A stretch of 64,000 nt of DNA from Erinaceus europaeus (Eukaryota > Chordata > Mammalia > Eulipotyphla > Erinaceidae). The notes below the pieces were generated by a model. That model ran no database searches. It was not told where the DNA came from and saw only the letters and a list, made by a program, of their open reading frames with translations. Each line of letters starts with the position of its first letter. The stretch's first letter is position 1. Shown here piece by piece: positions 21,091-31,276 of this stretch. The stretch covers positions 32,453,006 to 32,517,005 of the forward strand of contig NC_080176.1 of the NCBI RefSeq assembly GCF_950295315.1, given 5' to 3'. A program made the translations under genes and the position numbers.

Positions 21091-21205
21091 AGGCTGGGAG
21101 AGATCACAGCACCAGAGCTTTCCCTGATGCCATAACACCTCCCATGTGGCTCTGGGTTTCAGTCTATGGCATGTGCACCACTAGAGGCAGGGCCCTAGCC
21201 CATGA
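21091..21205 (-). mobile_element. Other SINE (older family), adjoining purine tract
   Basis: 'cagcaccagagctttccctg', 'cacctcccatgtggctctggg' and 'tggcatgtgcaccactag'. It resembles the copy at 35745-35885. Confidence 0.6.
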
Positions 21206-21274
21206 GCTCTGTTTAGCCCTATATTTTCACATTTGAATTTATTTTCTTACATATATATATTTTTTATAATGGTG

Positions 21275-21563
21275 CTCTTGGGAATGGGCTGGTTGAATTC
21301 ATGTGTTATCATATGTAAAGATCTGGATTTCAGCTCCTGCTCTACACCTTCATGTGGGAAGCTTCACAAGTGGTGAAGCTAAGCAACAGATGTCTCACTG
21401 TCTTCCTCTCTACTTCCCCATTCCCTTTCAGTTTATCCGTTGGACCAAAAGAAGGGGGTGGGGGAGAAGGAAAAATGGTCACTACACTAAGATCAATGAG
21501 TCTGGAAGCCCCAGCAAGAATCTTGGTGACAACAATAAAAATTAAAATAATAATACTAATAAT
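21275..21563 (+). mobile_element. SINE family A with 3' module
   Basis: 'gggctggttgaattcatgtg', 'ggaagcttcacaagtggtgaagc' and 'ggaagccccagcaagaatcttgg', ending in an AAT-rich tail. Confidence 0.85.
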
Positions 21564-21689
21564 AGAAGACCAGTCTCACTGATCCTTATGAGGACCATAG
21601 CTGAATTTCTAGAAGTAGGCCAGTTTAGGCCACCAGAGAGATTGCTGGAACTCAGTCCCTACAAGACTCTGCCTCTCTCAGGGACCATT

Positions 21690-21695
21690 TTCTTC

Positions 21696-21751
<56 letters not shown>

Positions 21752-21800
21752 TTTCATTCTTTCTTTTACCTTTCCTTTATTTTTTTCTTTTCTTTTCATT
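21690..21800 (+). repeat. (CTTT)n pyrimidine tract
   Basis: About 14 CTTT units at 21696-21751 are followed by degenerate T/C sequence next to an L1 tail. Confidence 0.96.
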
Positions 21801-21804
21801 TAAA

Positions 21805-23107
21805 AAAAATTTTTATTTATAAAAAGGAAACATTTATTAAACCATAGGATAAGAGGGGTATAACTCCACACAGTTCCCACCACCAGAACTCTGTTTCCTT
21901 TCCCCTCCCCTGATAGTTTTCCTGTTCTTTATCCCTCTGGGAGTATGGGCCCAAGGTCATTGTGGGATGCAGAAGGTGGAAGGTCTGGCTTCTGTAGTAG
22001 TTGCTTCCCCGCTGAACATGGGTGTTGACAGGTTGATCCATACTCCCAGCCTGCCTCTCTCATTCCATAGTGGGGAAGGGCTCTGGGAAGCAGAGCTCCA
22101 AGACACATTGGTGGGGTTGTCTGTCCAGGGAAGTCTGGTCAGCATCATGCTAACATCTGGAACCTGGTGGTTGACAAGAGAGTTAACATACAAAGCCAAA
22201 CAAACTGTTGATCAGTCATGGACCTAAGGGCTGGGATAGTGCATATTAAGAGTTGGGGGGGTGCTCCATTTTGTAGATAGCTAATAGGCATATTTTAATT
22301 ATATTCCAAAGGACCTGTGGCTATACTAGTTTTTTTTTTTTTTCCTTTTTCTTTTTTCCCCTGAGCCTGAAATCTGGTATGCAGGTGGATCCAAGTTATT
22401 GTCTGGGGAGATGATGTCATGGCTGGAAAAAGGACCAGAATGTTCACATGTATCCAAAAATTAGGGCAAAATATATACCTGAAAGCAAAAACACACAATA
22501 GTCTGTAGTGAGTCAGTATCAAGTTTCTAATGAAATAGTATCTACTTAGACTTAGATACCCTCCTCACCTACTTCCTATTATACTTCCTTCATTCACTCC
22601 AAAGCTAACCTTATCAAAGCAAGGATTGAAAAAGCTGAATAAGGGCAAGAGACTGGCATACTTTTGATGACTCTCTAGTCACTATCACTAGGACCCATCA
22701 GTTAGGGCCCTAATTGGGGAGATTCCTAAACAGACATGATGGGCCTAGACCTCGAATAAATCCCTCTCTCCATTGGAACTGGTCATTTTTATCAGGAACA
22801 ATACAATAAACCCCTTTGTGGGTCCCCATAGGACCTTGCCTTCAACTTGGATCAACAGTGGTAGAGAGTGTTCCATCCTCAGAATGGAGGATGGACGACA
22901 TACTCTATGCTACACCTGAAGAAGATGGGTCAATATTGGGGCAGCTTGGAATGTTCCTACTCATGACTACAGAATGTGAGCTTAGATCTAGGGAATGCAG
23001 AGGTCACACAGGCTCCTGAGCTGAATATGGGCCCCAGATCACATCAAATTGATGGGATTTATAGTCAACTATATTTATACACCTTTCCCATATTAAAGAG
23101 CTACTCT
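21805..23107 (-). mobile_element. L1 3' end with 5' inversion (twin-priming structure)
   Basis: The 3' segment at 21805-22440 is in minus orientation and stops at 'ggctggaaaaaggaccagaa'. The neighbouring segment at 22441-23107 is the next upstream part of the same repeat, in + orientation. It runs from 'cacatgtatccaaaaattagg' to 'aagagctactctcttccc'. Compared with the colinear copy at 2270-3620, only about 10 bp are lost at the inversion point. Confidence 0.9.
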
Positions 23108-23109
23108 CT

Positions 23110-23291
23110 TCCCTTTTTTTTCTTCTAGGTATAAGAGGGGATGCTAAGAATGGACAGAGAGCCAGAGAAGGAGAGACACTATGGTACCATTTCACCACTC
23201 ATAACACTTCACCCTGCAGGTGCTCGCATGTAGTGAGGGCTGGGTGCTTGAACTTAGGTCCTTCTGTGGTCCTGTGTACACTCTATTGGGT
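23110..23291 (-). mobile_element. Other SINE (A-related)
   Basis: 'ggtaccatttcaccactcat', 'cttgaacttaggtccttctg' and 'gtgtacactctattgggt', in reverse order. The LTR at 23298 is inserted at its end. Confidence 0.7.
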
Positions 23292-23297
23292 AATCCC

Positions 23298-23749
23298 TGT
23301 TGTTTTCGCCGGGCTGGCTTCACGGGCAGGTAACAGACGACCAGGGACTCATGGTTGAGCTGTACGCAGTATCTCTTTATTCATGCAGGACGCAGCAGTA
23401 TCTCTTTATTCATGCAGGACGCAGCGCAATCTATACCAAGCTAAGCTAAACTAAACACTACAAACAATCTTGTCCTTATAAATATACTAGCCCAGTAGGG
23501 TGGGAACAGGATGTGACGCAGAGAAAAGTGACTGGAGAGAAAAGTGACTGGTGAAAATCAGGGTATGACAAGGAGAGGGGGCGGAGCAGGCAAGAATTCT
23601 ACCACTGAACCACCAATGCCCTGGAGGGAGGGTGGTGCTTGTTAACAGCGGTTATGCAAATAGAATGAAGTGGTTATGTAAATAGAATAGTGTTAAGCAG
23701 GGGGGATTAAACTAATGAAACAGAAGGGGTTTTTAGAAGCATACCAACA
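23298..23749 (-). mobile_element. Solo ERV LTR, 452 bp, 6-bp TSD
   Basis: Minus-strand LTR with TG...CA ends (rc starts tgttggtatgc and ends cgaaaacaaca). The 6-bp repeats aatccc at 23292-23297 and 23750-23755 flank it. A TATA-like sequence lies near 23476-23486 (rc). Two AATAAA signals (rc tttatt at 23376-23381 and 23405-23410) occur because a 29-bp unit is duplicated. No retroviral gene remains. Confidence 0.88.
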
Positions 23750-23755
23750 AATCCC

Positions 23756-24320
23756 CTTGCCTGTGAGACATTTTCACAGTTTCAGAGATAAGGAAATACA
23801 CAGGCCCAGGGTTTCACACCTAGCATATGATGGAGTACTTCTCACTTCCAAAATTCCCCAGGAAGAGTCAGAGTCAGGACCCTCAGGGTCAGGTGGCTTG
23901 AGGCCTCAGCCAAGGAAACCCCAAGACCTCCCAGTGCCCCCCTGCCCGCAGTTACTACCTGGTAAGGGAGATAATCCTACCTACTGCCAAGGAGCCCATC
24001 AGGAACCTTCTTTCTCTTACCAGCAGTCCCCAAAGTGGATTTGCAGAGCTGTGGTGTGAGTGAGGCAGCATGATAGATAGAGGCCCAGATGCTCTGCTCT
24101 AGGAGACCCATATGTAAATGGTAACCAAACTTGATTTTCTCTGAAAATTGCCTGTGTGATTCATACAGCCCAATGCAGCCTGAGCTGTTCGGCATAAAAA
24201 TGACTGTGGCTGTATTTCTCCTCCCTCATCATCTATCCTGTTCCCTTGTGTTCCCTCCCTTCTTCTGTTTTCCTTTGTTCTACTTTCATGATTCTGCAGA
24301 CTATGCATTCTGACAGGTGG
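23756..24320. other. Unassigned intronic DNA
   Basis: Unique-looking; no exon recognised. Confidence 0.5.
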
Positions 24321-24394
24321 AGAAAGAGGGAAAGAAAGAGGAGGGGAAGGGGCAGGAAAAGGGAGAGCAGGAGGAGGGGGAAGAAGAAGGAGGG
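24317..24394 (+). repeat. Purine-rich tract
   Basis: About 75 bp of mixed GGA/GAA units with few interruptions. Confidence 0.85.
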
Positions 24395-24910
24395 TTGATT
24401 TGTACTATCTCCAGTTCACTGCTCCATTCTACTTTGCTCCCTTCTGGTTCCCACATTTCTGATGTGGTTTCGACTGAGCCCGAGTCCCGGTTCTCTGGTG
24501 CTCCCTGGGCAGATGCCAGGGCTCCCATGAGTGAGCAGGGCAGAGCTTTGTCCTGGGCTACTGCAGTAGCTCCTCCTCATCAGTGAGGGACTCTGGAGGC
24601 CAACACTCTCTCCCCCCTCAGCTTAGCCCAGATGTGGAGGGTATCCCTTTCAGTGAGATTTTAGGAATGCTTTACCAAAAAATATTGGGGGCTTATTAAG
24701 GCAGAGATTGCTTACATTTGGATCCTCCAAAAGCAGCTTCATCTACAAAGACTTGGGTGCCAGGAATATATATGAGAGCTGAAGAACACGCCTGCAAGCA
24801 GGCTGAGGAAGGACTCCTTGGAAGGAGTAGCTATGCCTATAGCTACTGCAGGTGATGGAGTCATAGTCCCTAGGATTGTGGCCATCTGGGAGCCATAGTG
24901 CTGTGGGTGG
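24395..24910. other. Unassigned intronic DNA upstream of first exon
   Basis: No repeat or exon recognised. Confidence 0.5.
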
Positions 24911-25012
24911 GTTGAGGGAGCAGGTGTCTCTCTTTTTCTCTCAATTTTTATCTTCCATTCTCATCTCAATTTCTCTCTGTCCCTACTAAATAAATAAATA
25001 AAACAAAATATT
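24911..25012 (+). mobile_element. SINE family A, 3' half only
   Basis: Only 'gagcaggtgtctctc', the CT-rich part and the 'taaataaataaataaaac' tail are present. Confidence 0.75.
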
Positions 25013-25026
25013 GGAAAGTAATAAAT

Positions 25027-25312
25027 AGGGATTCAGGTGGTAGCACATGGTGCAAAGTGTAAGGATCCCAGTTGGAGCCCCTGGCTCCCCACCTGCAGGA
25101 GAGTCGCTTTACAGGCGGTGAAGTAGGTCCACAGGTGTCTATCTTTCTCTCCCCCTCTCTGTCTTCCCCTCCTCTCTCCATTTCTCTCTGTCCTATCCAA
25201 CAACAACATCAATAACAACAACAATAATAACTACAACAACAATAAAAACAAGGGCAACAAAAAGGAAATAAATAAACAAATAAATAAAATAAAACATTAA
25301 AAACAATAAATA
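25027..25312 (+). mobile_element. SINE family B just upstream of the exon
   Basis: Full copy ('ggtggtagcacatggtgc', 'tgtcctatccaacaacaac', AAC/AAT tail). It ends 158 bp before the acceptor at 25470. Confidence 0.92.
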
Positions 25313-25470
25313 ATCAGGTGCCCAGCCAGGAATTCCAGGTGCTTGACTGGGCAGCCAGCAGGTGTGCACTGAACTAAGACCAGAGGGCAAGTGGACTCAA
25401 ATGGCCATCTGACGCCCAGCCCTGCCCCATGAGCCACCCTTCCTCTGACCTCTGTGTCACTCTCCCCCAG

Positions 25471-25637
25471 GTGTAAGGAGCTGAAGTACTCCAAGGAGCT
25501 TCCCCAGATCTCCATCATCTTCATCTTTGTCAATGAGGCCCTGTCAGTCATCCTGCGCTCGGTCCACAGTGCTGTCAACCACACGCCCACACACCTGCTG
25601 AAGGAGATCATCCTGGTGGATGACAACAGTGATGAAG
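25471..25637 (+). CDS. GALNT17: GALNT17 internal coding exon (start of GT-A catalytic domain)
   Basis: This 167-bp exon encodes part of a polypeptide N-acetylgalactosaminyltransferase (GT27 family). These Golgi type II membrane enzymes transfer GalNAc from UDP-GalNAc to Ser/Thr to start mucin-type O-glycans. The acceptor is a pyrimidine tract ending 'ctcccccag', and the donor is 'gaag|gtacaa', weaker than consensus. The exon begins with the last base of a split codon, carries 55 full codons and ends on the first base of a Glu codon. Visible motifs are CKELKYSKELPQ, the strand FIFVNEALSVILRSVHS, and EIILVDDNSDE, whose acidic pair lies in the nucleotide-sugar-binding part of the GT-A fold. GALNT17 is preferred over the paralogs GALNT9 and GALNT18 because, from memory, SAVNHTPTHLLKEI and the flanks fit it best. 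It would cover roughly residues 142-197 of about 598. GALNT17 is brain-biased in mammals and linked to macropinocytosis. There is no frameshift or stop in the reading frame. Confidence 0.93.
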
Positions 25638-25831
25638 GTACAATGACTGTCCTGCCAAGTGCAGCCAACTCTGTGGGATGCTTTCTTTCTAGTCTCTTCC
25701 CCAACTGTCTCCTGGGTCCTGCAGCAGGTCTGGGCTTGAGGAAGAGGAAGAGATGTGGGTTAATACCAGTCCATTAGTTCTGAGTCTTCTCAGCCTCTTT
25801 CCTATTGTTGTTGTTAAAGATTTATTTATGA

Positions 25832-25920
25832 GGCTCGGTGGTGGTGTGCCCAGTATCCAGGATGAGGACCCAGGTTAAAACTCCTTGTCACCACTTGCAG
25901 AGGGGGACACTTCATTTCCT
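25832..25920 (+). mobile_element. SINE family A, 5' part
   Basis: 'ggctcggtggtggtgtgccc', then 'gaggacccaggttaaaactcc' and 'accacttgcagagggggac'. The 3' half is missing. Confidence 0.72.
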
Positions 25921-26010
25921 GGGAATGGCCTTCAGTGACACCCTAAGGCCATGACTTATAATGTTTCTACACCCTACTGTTCAGCTGTAGCAGTCAATAT
26001 CATGTGCCAC

Positions 26011-26023
26011 TTATCTATCTATA

Positions 26024-26054
<31 letters not shown>

Positions 26055-26056
26055 TT
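26011..26056 (+). repeat. (ATCT)n microsatellite
   Basis: About 11 tetranucleotide units precede a reverse SINE. Confidence 0.96.
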
Positions 26057-26248
26057 ATTGGATATGGAGAAAAATCGAGGATGGAGAGATGGAAGAGAGG
26101 GAGAGAGAGAGAGAGAGAGACAGATAGACAGAGAGAGACTGACTGACTTGCATCACTGCTTCACCATTTGTGAAGCTTTCTCCTTGCCAGTGAGGACAAG
26201 GGGCTTGAATCTGATCTTTATGAATTGTAACATATGCACCACTGCTGA
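26057..26248 (-). mobile_element. SINE family A
   Basis: 'tggatatggagaaaaatcgagg', a (GA)n stretch, 'cactgcttcaccatttgtg' and 'catatgcaccactgctg', in reverse order. Confidence 0.85.
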
Positions 26249-26397
26249 AAACTTGAATTGATAGCATTTAAAATTTTCAGGTTTTCCTGCTACTGTTGTC
26301 ATTCTATTCCTGCCCCTTTAGTCACTATTCTTAATTTTTAAGATTTTCTTCTTTGCCGTTGGTGTCTTGTGGTTTTTGTTGTGATGTACGATATAAC

Positions 26398-26606
26398 TAT
26401 AGATGTTAATTTATTGAGTAGAGGCAGAGAAAACTCAAGAAGGAAATGGGAAGATACAGAGGGAGAGAGAAAGAGAGATACCTGCAGCACTGTTCCAGTG
26501 CTCAGATGAACCTTTCCCCCCTCAGGTGGGGACTGGGGTCTTGAACCTGGGTCCTTGCACATTTGTGACATGTGCACTCTCCCAGGTGTGCCACTGTCCA
26601 GTCCCA
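26398..26606 (-). mobile_element. SINE family A
   Basis: 'tttattgagtagaggcagag' to 'ctcccaggtgtgccactgtcc'. A complete reverse copy. Confidence 0.88.
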
Positions 26607-27210
26607 GTATTGTTTACTTTATACAACTGGACTTGCCTTTGTCTGGGCTGGGCTTTATTTCAAGATGTCTGGAGAAGGAGTGAGGAAAGAAGCTGAACCA
26701 GGTTTTGAAAGAACAAGCAGAGGCCAGCAGCAAAGTAACTGGGGCTGAACTCTCAACCTAGTGTGAGCCAGCCCCACATAACACATGAGCTCTGGAAGCC
26801 AGTCATCTTCAGTAGATGTCACAGTTCAAGTTCCTGCAGAAACAGACCCTAAAATCAATATTGAGGTACAAGACATGCCCATTTGTAGTTTTGCTTTCCA
26901 CGTTATAGTTGCCATTCTGATGATATAAGATGGAAGATATAAGATGGAAGATTTTGAGAGAGAGACCACATTTATATGTGCACACACACAGAGACACTTA
27001 CAGTATGTCATTATAATTATTTTATTTTGATTGGTATTTATTGCTGTTATTCTCTTACTCTGCCTAATTTATAAAATATACTTTTATCTAGAAAAAGACA
27101 GTACACAAGTATAGGACTCAGTGCTAAACTTGGTGTCAGACATTCAGTGTGGTTCTTGGATTATGTCCTCTGTGGGCAAAGTGGGATTTATCTGGTCAAA
27201 ATTTTTTCAT
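26607..27210. other. Unassigned intronic DNA
   Basis: No recognised feature apart from a short (CA)n at 26980-26990. Confidence 0.5.
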
Positions 27211-27211
27211 A

Positions 27212-27380
27212 TTGGACCAGGCAGATACACTTGGTACAGAACATATCTTACAGTGGATGCGGAACAAGGTTCAAAGCCCCAGCCCCCATCTGCAGGGGGG
27301 AAGCCTTATGAGTGGTGACTCTTCATCTTCTCTATTAATTTCTACCCCTCTGTCTCTACCCAATAATTAAATAGATAAAC
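27212..27380 (+). mobile_element. SINE family A
   Basis: 'ggaccaggcagatacacttgg', 'gcaggggggaagccttatgag' and 'ctctacccaataattaaatag'. Confidence 0.8.
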
Positions 27381-27516
27381 AAATGTTTAAAATTTTAAAA
27401 ATTATAAAAGTATTGTTTCATTAGAACATAGGTGTGCATCTCTGAATGTGTATATAGGTGTATCCCCTTTGTCCTGTTTGTCTAGTTTATTTGGGAAATG
27501 AAGCCTACCACTAGGT

Positions 27517-27531
27517 GATGAGGAAGTAAAA

Positions 27532-27607
<76 letters not shown>

Positions 27608-27718
27608 GGAAAGGAAAGGAAAGGAAAGGAAAGGAAAGGAAAGGAAAGGAAAGGAAAGGAAAGGAAAGGAAAGGGAAGGGAAGGGGAAAGAAAACAAAAG
27701 AAAGAAAGGAAGAAAGGC
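27517..27718 (+). repeat. (GAAA)n then (GGAAA)n homopurine tract
   Basis: About 19 GAAA units (27531-27606) are followed by about 13 GGAAA units (27607-27675) and degenerate purines. The roughly 200-nt purine strand has only isolated pyrimidines. Confidence 0.97.
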
Positions 27719-27980
27719 AAGGTAGGCCTTAGGAAAGAAAGGCATGTCTCAAGGAGGTGTTCTTCAGAGTGCTTCTGGGAAGGGGAACAGGTGCTCAGGG
27801 TAACTGATGACCCAGTCATACAGTTCTCAAGGGTTGGGGGAACTGGGGGTGTTGATAACACCATTAGCACCAGCACTTCCTGGAGCCCCACATGATTCTC
27901 CGATTCTCATTCACTTTCCAGAGCTTTTGCACTTCTTTCAAGCTTTCAGGTGATGCTTTTAAGGCAGGGGCCATATATTT

Positions 27981-28325
27981 ATTTGTTTTGCCTTCAGGGT
28001 TATTGCTGGGACTCAGTGCCTGCACCATGAATCCTCTATTCCTGGAGGCCATTTTCCCCCTTTTGTTGCCCTTGTTGTTTTATCGCCATTGTGGATATTA
28101 TTATTGTTGTTATGTCATATTTGTTGGATAGGGCAAAGAGAAATCAAGAGAGGAGGGGAAGACAGAGAAGGTAAAAGAAAGATAGACACCTGCAGACCTA
28201 CTTCACTGCTTGTGAAGTGACCCCCCTGCAGGGGGAGAGCCAGGGGCTCAAACTGGGATCCTTAACGCCTGTCCTTGTGCTTTGTGCTATGTGCGCTTAA
28301 CCCACTGCACTACCACCCAACCCCC
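27981..28325 (-). mobile_element. SINE family B with 3' module
   Basis: 'gccttcagggttattgctggg', 'cccccttttgttgcccttg', 'cctgcagacctacttcactgc' and 'cttaacccactgcactacc'. Full length in reverse. Confidence 0.92.
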
Positions 28326-28452
28326 ATATTTTCATTGTGTTATATTTTCTTGCTTTTTTTTTTTTTTAAACGCAGATCCAGGAGTGGGACCTAGGGCTTT
28401 TTGATTATATTCTAATACTAAGCTACTTCCCCTTCCCTATCTTTGTTTTATA

Positions 28453-28602
28453 TTTGAGAGAGAGAGAGAGAGAGAGAGAGACCAAATCCACCATCTATTG
28501 AGCTCCACTCTCTGTGTATGTTGTTCCCAGGTGGTAGCAGGGTTGACCCCAGAGCGTCACACATGGAGAAGATGCTCTATGACTTCTGATCTACCACCCT
28601 GA
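28453..28602 (-). mobile_element. Other SINE (older) with (GA)n
   Basis: (GA)n at 28455-28482, then 'caaatccaccatctattgagc', 'cccaggtggtagcagggttg' and 'ctaccaccctgacctc'. Confidence 0.55.
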
Positions 28603-29025
28603 CCTCATGAAGTATAAACATGGTCTAAATAACTATGGTTCCAGAATGACAAATGGGCAGAGGTATTTCTGGTCCAGTTTGACCATAAAGTTCATTCCCA
28701 TTCAACCTCCAATCCTTCCATATGCATTTTGTTTTTTCCCCATATGCATTTTGTTTTTTCCCCATCTAGCTTCTATTTTTTCTTTAGACCAGGAGTACTT
28801 TTCTTTAACTTGAAGAGGAATATAACTTTCTTTTCATTATGGAGAGCCTTCTTTCTGAGTGATATTAATAGAATTGTGTAAATGTTTTGAATGCAGTTGA
28901 AAAGACACCTCCCCCTGCCCCCCCCCACCCTCTCATGCATTGTAACCATGGACTTGAATTCCTGGCAGACATCAATTGTATGTGTCTAGGTGGACAATGA
29001 GTTTATTTTCTTAAATCTTTTTTTT
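28603..29025. other. Unassigned intronic DNA
   Basis: Contains a 21-bp tandem duplication around 28718-28760 ('catatgcattttgttttttcc' twice) and a C-run near 28910-28926. Otherwise nothing recognised. Confidence 0.55.
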
Positions 29026-29029
29026 TTAT

Positions 29030-29310
29030 AATGGCGTACTGAACTCGCCTCCAATAATGACTGTTCCTCCCCGTGCATCTTAATAGTGTTTGATATTTTG
29101 TATCTTGTTGTTTGTTCCTCTGGCAACTATAGATTTTTATCTGCATGGTTTCATTATTAGCACTGGATGTTACCATTATGTAAATCCCCTTTATCTGGAA
29201 AGTGTGCCTCTTCTTGTTCCTTGTCTTGCATTTAGTTCATCTAACATAAATATCGTTGTCCCTAGCTACATTCTGTTTGTGTATGATTAAGACATTTTTT
29301 TCTAGTCTTG
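29030..29310 (-). mobile_element. Ancient mammalian L1 ORF2 fragment
   Basis: The order 'caataatgactgttcctcc', 'catctaacataaatatcgttg' and 'tagctacattctgtttg' resembles the reverse of older mammalian L1 ORF2. It is well diverged. Confidence 0.55.
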
Positions 29311-29633
29311 CCATTTTTTTTTCTGATCTTAAAAGTAATGTATGTTCTCTGTAGGAAAATGAAAGTGTACTAAGAAGCATATGTGACTGGAAAAAAATTG
29401 AAATGACCAACCAAAAGCAAATGCTTGTATACCCAATCTTAGATCCCTGCTCCTGTTTCCCCCCACAACCCACCCACCCACTGGGGCTTCACTGCTCCAA
29501 GCTGATGTTTTCAGACAGAAAGAAAGACACCAGTGGGAACCAGGCTGAAACCTGGGTCTTGCACATGACAAAGCAGGTACACTACCCAGGAAAGCTATCT
29601 TGTCATCCTCACCCTCTTTTGTTAATGCCCTTT

Positions 29634-29952
29634 TTTGTTTTTTTGCCTCCAGGGTTATTGCTGGGGTTCGGTACCTTCACTAGGAATCTACTGCTCATAG
29701 AGGCTATTTTTCCCATTTTGTTGCCCTTGTTGTTATTGTTACTATTGCCATTGCTGTTGTTTTTGGGTAGGACAGAGAGAAATTGAAAGAGGAGAGGAAG
29801 ACAGAGAGGGGAATACACCTGCAGACCTGCTTCACTGCTTGTGAATCAAACCCCCTGCAGGTGGGGAGCTAGGGGCTCAAACCAGGATTCTTGAACTAGT
29901 CCTTGTGCTTTGTGCCATATGTGCTTAATCTGTCATGTTACCACCTGCCCCC
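29634..29952 (-). mobile_element. SINE family B with 3' module and TSD
   Basis: Full reverse copy ('gcctccagggttattgctgggg' to 'tgttaccacctgcccc'). The flanks gttaatgccctttt (29621 on) and gttaatgcacattt (29953 on) are a slightly decayed duplication. Confidence 0.9.
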
Positions 29953-30056
29953 GTTAATGCACATTTTACTTAGCTACAGTTGCATTAAGTGACGGCTTCT
30001 CTTCCTCCTGAACTATGAAGTAGAACATCTCTCTTTTAATTAAGAACATTTTTCAG

Positions 30057-30340
30057 TGGCATGATCGTGGTGTATTGGTTAAGCACACATCACCATGCAC
30101 AAGGACCCAGGTTTGAGCCTCTGCTCCCCACCTGCAGGGAGAAAGCTTTACAAGCAGTTAAACAAGTACTGCAGATGTCTCTTTTTCTCTCTATCTCCCC
30201 CGGCCCTCTCAATTTCTCTCTATCCTATCAAATATAGAAAAAAGAAAAGAAAAGGAAAAAGTGGCCACCAGGAATGGTGGATTTATCTTGCTAGTGCTGA
30301 GCCCTAGTGATAACCCTAGTAGTAAATAAATAAATAATAA
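30057..30340 (+). mobile_element. SINE family A with 3' module
   Basis: 'gtggtgtattggttaagcac', 'gcaggtttgagcctc'-like B box, AAAG-rich middle, 'gccctagtgataaccctagtag' and an AAAT/AAT tail. Confidence 0.88.
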
Positions 30341-30353
30341 TAATGCTTTGAAG

Positions 30354-30505
30354 GGGCTGGGTGATGGCACACATGTTACCATGTGCAAGGACCTAGGTTC
30401 ACATTCCTTGGCCCCACCTGCAGGAGGAAGCTTCATGAATGGTAAAGCAGTGCTACAGGTGTCTCTCTTCCTCTCTTCTGCTCTACCTCTCCCTTCCTCA
30501 GAGAA
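30354..30505 (+). mobile_element. SINE family A, 3'-shortened
   Basis: 'ggggctgggtgatggcacac' to 'cagtgctacaggtgtctctc' and a CT tract. No A-rich tail. Confidence 0.83.
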
Positions 30506-30540
30506 GAGTTCAGTGTCTTATCCACTGCACCACCTCTTAG

Positions 30541-30938
30541 GTCAACAATTTGAATATTGGCACTGGTCTAAATAAGTTCCAGGGAAGATGTGGCTCTTTA
30601 TGCTTAGTGGATGCCTCTAGCTGACATCACTCAGGCAAAATCCACAGGGTATCTCTGTGTTCCATGTCCTGTGGTCACTTCCCTGCCCCATGGTCCACAC
30701 CTATTGTGGTTGGGGGCTTCTTTCCAGCATGTTTCATCTGCCAATGCCATTCTGTATCCCCTCCTCACTCTCCTCTCATCATTGTCTCCCTGAACCCAAG
30801 GGTCAGTCACCACCAGGATTGATGATCCCCACATCCAACCTCCCAGCTCAGAGCCACATGATCTGGCCTCTGAGCTGTGTGCCTGTGACTTCTTTCCCTC
30901 TGAAGCTTAGTCTATTGACTGAATTGAAAGCCTGATGT
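30541..30938. other. Unassigned intronic DNA
   Basis: No recognised feature. A (TTA)n run follows at 30939-30963. Confidence 0.5.
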
Positions 30939-30959
30939 TTATATTATTATTATTATTAT

Positions 30960-31075
30960 TAATTTATTTAGTCATGAAGTCAGGAGAAAGAAAAAGAGCA
31001 AGAGTACCACTCCGGTGCATTTGATTCTGGGGAGTCAACTTGGAACCTGGATCCCAAGTCCAGTGCTTTTTCTTT
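30960..31075 (-). mobile_element. Other SINE (older)
   Basis: 'gaagtcaggagaaagaaaaag', 'gagtaccactccggtgcat' and 'ggaacctggatcccaagtcc', in reverse SINE order. Confidence 0.5.
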
Positions 31076-31104
31076 TTCACATTTGCTGATGTTCAAATTC
31101 AGTG

Positions 31105-31276
31105 ATCTGGGATGAACAGGTGAGTGCACAGGGGACCTTGGTTGGGCTCCAGGCACTGCCTATACTGGAGTGATGCTATTGTCTCTCTCTCTCTCTCTCT
31201 TCCATCTCTCTTATGCACTCCCCCTTCATCCTCTTTTTATCTTCCTCTCAGAAAATAAGTCAATCAATCTTAAAGG
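31105..31276 (+). mobile_element. Other SINE (older) with (CT)n
   Basis: 'caggtgagtgcacagggg', 'gttgggctccaggcactgcc', (CT)n at 31181-31201 and a short AAT tail. Confidence 0.55.

Noticed and set aside
25454..25777. 107-codon ORF as a single-exon gene
   Set aside because: It contains the GALNT17 exon but runs past the donor at 25638 into intron. The extra residues have no resemblance to GALNT proteins.
30631..30935. Overlapping ORFs on both strands in repeat-poor DNA
   Set aside because: Short, no family resemblance, and open on both strands by composition.
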